A stretch of 64,000 nt of DNA from Pseudoxanthomonas sp. SE1 (GTDB lineage Bacteria > Pseudomonadota > Gammaproteobacteria > Xanthomonadales > Xanthomonadaceae), in contig NZ_CP113783.1 of the NCBI RefSeq assembly GCF_029542205.1, forward strand, positions 2,595,001 through 2,659,000. Reading direction: 5' to 3'. Within the stretch, counting starts at the first letter, position 1. Every line of letters starts with the position of its first letter. The position numbers were made by a program, and so were the translations under genes. This document shows positions 62,814 to 64,000 of this stretch, one piece after another. The notes beneath the pieces are model-generated. The model had not been told where the DNA came from, ran no database searches, and worked only from the letters and a program-made list of their open reading frames with translations.

Positions 62814-63446
62814 GCGGGTGCTCCCCAGCGGTGTCAGGAAAACGACTAGATAGCACTGCGCCGGCCGGCAAACCCCTGCCGGAAGTCGTTGTGACTTCTT
62901 GTGAACAGTCGGTATGGCCGGAACAACGGGGGGCGCCGGTGTCCGGAACACTGGTCCGATGGGCTGGCCTTCAACACGTGCGGGCCTACGCGAGATACAC
63001 CCCCGTGTCATGCGTGACTCTCATGTGCTCGTCGTCGAGTCCGCATCACTCGCCGGCGATGTCCGGAAACTGACACGTCACTGAAAAAGAGTCGCACGCG
63101 ATCCACCGCGTTTCGCCGGCAACGCGCGGAGTCTCGCGCGCGAGCCGGACATGCTTGTCGCTTCAAACGTCGGGGACTCGCCGCCGACACGCCACGGGTG
63201 AAGCGCGACACTCCGTGCCTCGAAGCCGATACCCAGGGATTGGCAGCCGACATATCCAGGCTTGCACCTCGAAGCACGGACATTCGCGTTCGAGGATCTG
63301 CGGGTCGCACCCGAGCCGTATGCGTATCGAGGTCGAGAATCGGAAAGTCGCCGGCCAGGGGCTTACGGGCGTTGCCCGCGGCATGGACCACCGCCCGTGT
63401 CGCCTCATCATCCACATTCCAGTGGCCGATGCTCGGCCTGGCCGGC
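62814..63446. other. Gene-poor stretch, no credible feature seen
   Basis: These 633 bp lie between the epimerase-like gene and a doubtful short frame. I saw no convincing start, coding bias, RNA gene or repeat family member. Overlapping Arg/Ser-rich frames in several phases look like high-GC noise. A few short palindromic patches exist without a clear pattern. Confidence 0.6.
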
Positions 63447-63689
63447 TTAACCACGCAGGTGCGCGCGGACATCGTCCAATGAACCGAAGAACGGATTCGG
63501 CTCAAGCCGCAGGATCTCGTCGAGGGCCTCGCCCAAGGGGGCGTGATGGTCGGGCACGGCCGGCACCAGGCGATAGGTTCCATTCCCGACAATCAACCAA
63601 CCACGCGTGTTGGGGATCGTGAACTCCGGCTCCAGCTCGTAGGATGGGTGGAGCGCAGCGATACCCATCAAGGAGCACTTCGAGGCCAC
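63447..63689 (-). CDS. Short hypothetical frame, possibly truncated
   Basis: This 80-residue frame has a C-terminal half that reads like a real protein (NTRGWLIVGNGTYRLVPAVP, LRLEPNPFFGSLDDVRAHLRG). Its first ~16 residues, including both ATG codons, come from a TAGGATGGGT repeat at 63638-63726. It may be the remnant of a longer gene interrupted by the repeat, or start at a non-ATG codon inside the unique part. No family recognised. Confidence 0.4.
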   Translation of the reverse strand: MASKCSLMGIAALHPSYELEPEFTIPNTRGWLIVGNGTYRLVPAVPDHHAPLGEALDEILRLEPNPFFGSLDDVRAHLRG

Positions 63690-63726
63690 GATGATGGGTA
63701 TCGCCTGCGGCTCAACCCATCCTACT
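63638..63726. repeat. TAGGATGGGTTGA inverted repeat pair
   Basis: CGTAGGATGGGTGGAGCGCAG at 63638 and the inverted ATGATGGGTATCGCCTGCGG... ending TCCTA at about 63725. It is the third copy of the pair seen at 25.95 and 27.2 kb, and it abuts the stop codon of the MFS gene. Confidence 0.88.
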
Positions 63727-64000
63727 CACGCGTGCCAGGTGTCTTCCAGATACCTCGGCCGGCAGGCCAGGTAGCCACCGATCACCAGTACCACGATGCA
63801 TGCGGACAGGAACGTCATCGGCAACGCCCAGCCGTGCGTGTGTTCGTGCAGCAGGCCGAACGTGAGCGGGCCAGCACAGGACAGCGTATAGCCCACGCCC
63901 TGCATGAAGCCGGACAGCGACGCCGAGCCTTCCGGCGTGCGCGTGCGCAGGTTGATCATGGTCAACGACAGCGGGAACGTGCTCGGCCCCAGCCCCAGCA
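63726..64000 (-). CDS. MFS transporter (CynX/NimT-like), C-terminal end
   Basis: The frame runs off the window. The visible C-terminal ~91 residues contain a conserved MFS loop (INLRTRTPEGSASLSGFMQG) and two TM helices (VGYTLSCAGPLTFGLLHE; MTFLSACIVVLVIGGYLACR). The sequence resembles the cyanate/nitroimidazole-type MFS group. Substrate unknown. Confidence 0.8.
   Translation of the reverse strand, partial: LGLGPSTFPLSLTMINLRTRTPEGSASLSGFMQGVGYTLSCAGPLTFGLLHEHTHGWALPMTFLSACIVVLVIGGYLACRPRYLEDTWHA

Overview
The window is a high-GC (roughly two thirds G+C) gammaproteobacterial chromosome segment. Gene content and the palindromic repeats point to the Xanthomonadaceae/Lysobacteraceae, perhaps Pseudoxanthomonas-like. 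The genus is an inference from protein style and not something the sequence proves. Almost every gene has an intact reading frame. The intergenic spaces are packed with several families of short palindromes arranged as inverted pairs.

Layout: 0-2.4 kb holds the end of a TRIC-type channel gene and a LytS/LytTR two-component pair. 2.7-7 kb encodes an RND efflux permease and its adaptor. 7.4-11.3 kb encodes an ABC exporter, a PQQ-type sugar dehydrogenase lipoprotein, a small secreted protein and a hotdog thioesterase. 11.3-12.1 kb is a nested inverted-repeat element without a credible gene. 12.2-14.8 kb carries an omega-amidase and a methionine/glutamine-type aminotransferase (methionine salvage) plus a DUF3293 gene. 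14.9-21.9 kb is a complete System I cytochrome c maturation operon, ccmABCDEFGHI, invaded by repeats at two points. 22.3-25.2 kb has an EEP-family phosphohydrolase, a MetX-family O-acyltransferase and cysteine dioxygenase. A tRNA-Leu(CAA) at 25.2 kb precedes a lower-GC accessory stretch of orphan genes ending with an Arr-type rifampin ADP-ribosyltransferase (27.5 kb). 28-41.9 kb is a patchwork of small regulatory and metabolic genes: YciI, VOC, AraC, Rof, a PAS kinase with a receiver, GFA, HD-GYP, amidohydrolase, TetR, a DAO-type oxidase and PspC.

42.1-58.0 kb is the most coherent region functionally. It encodes a class III polyhydroxyalkanoate synthase (PhaC and a PhaE with a long histone-like tail), phosphatidylserine synthase, a lipoprotein 3-hydroxybutyrate-oligomer hydrolase, 3-hydroxybutyrate dehydrogenase, a LuxR-type response regulator, a hybrid kinase with a sodium/solute-symporter sensor domain (CrbS/CrbR or MxtR/ErdR type), a TonB-dependent receptor and a GntP-type permease. 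Read together they suggest making, scavenging and sensing of polyhydroxybutyrate and its breakdown products, feeding into acetyl-CoA metabolism. Inside this region, 49.0-49.7 kb carries three tandem ~127-bp palindromic units followed by an exact 126-bp-period duplication, each copy of which holds a DnaA-box pair.

58.1-64 kb contains a DUF1800/DUF1501 pair (the second with a Tat signal), a Tat-exported NAD(P)-binding epimerase-like protein, a gene-poor stretch and the C-terminus of an MFS transporter running off the window.
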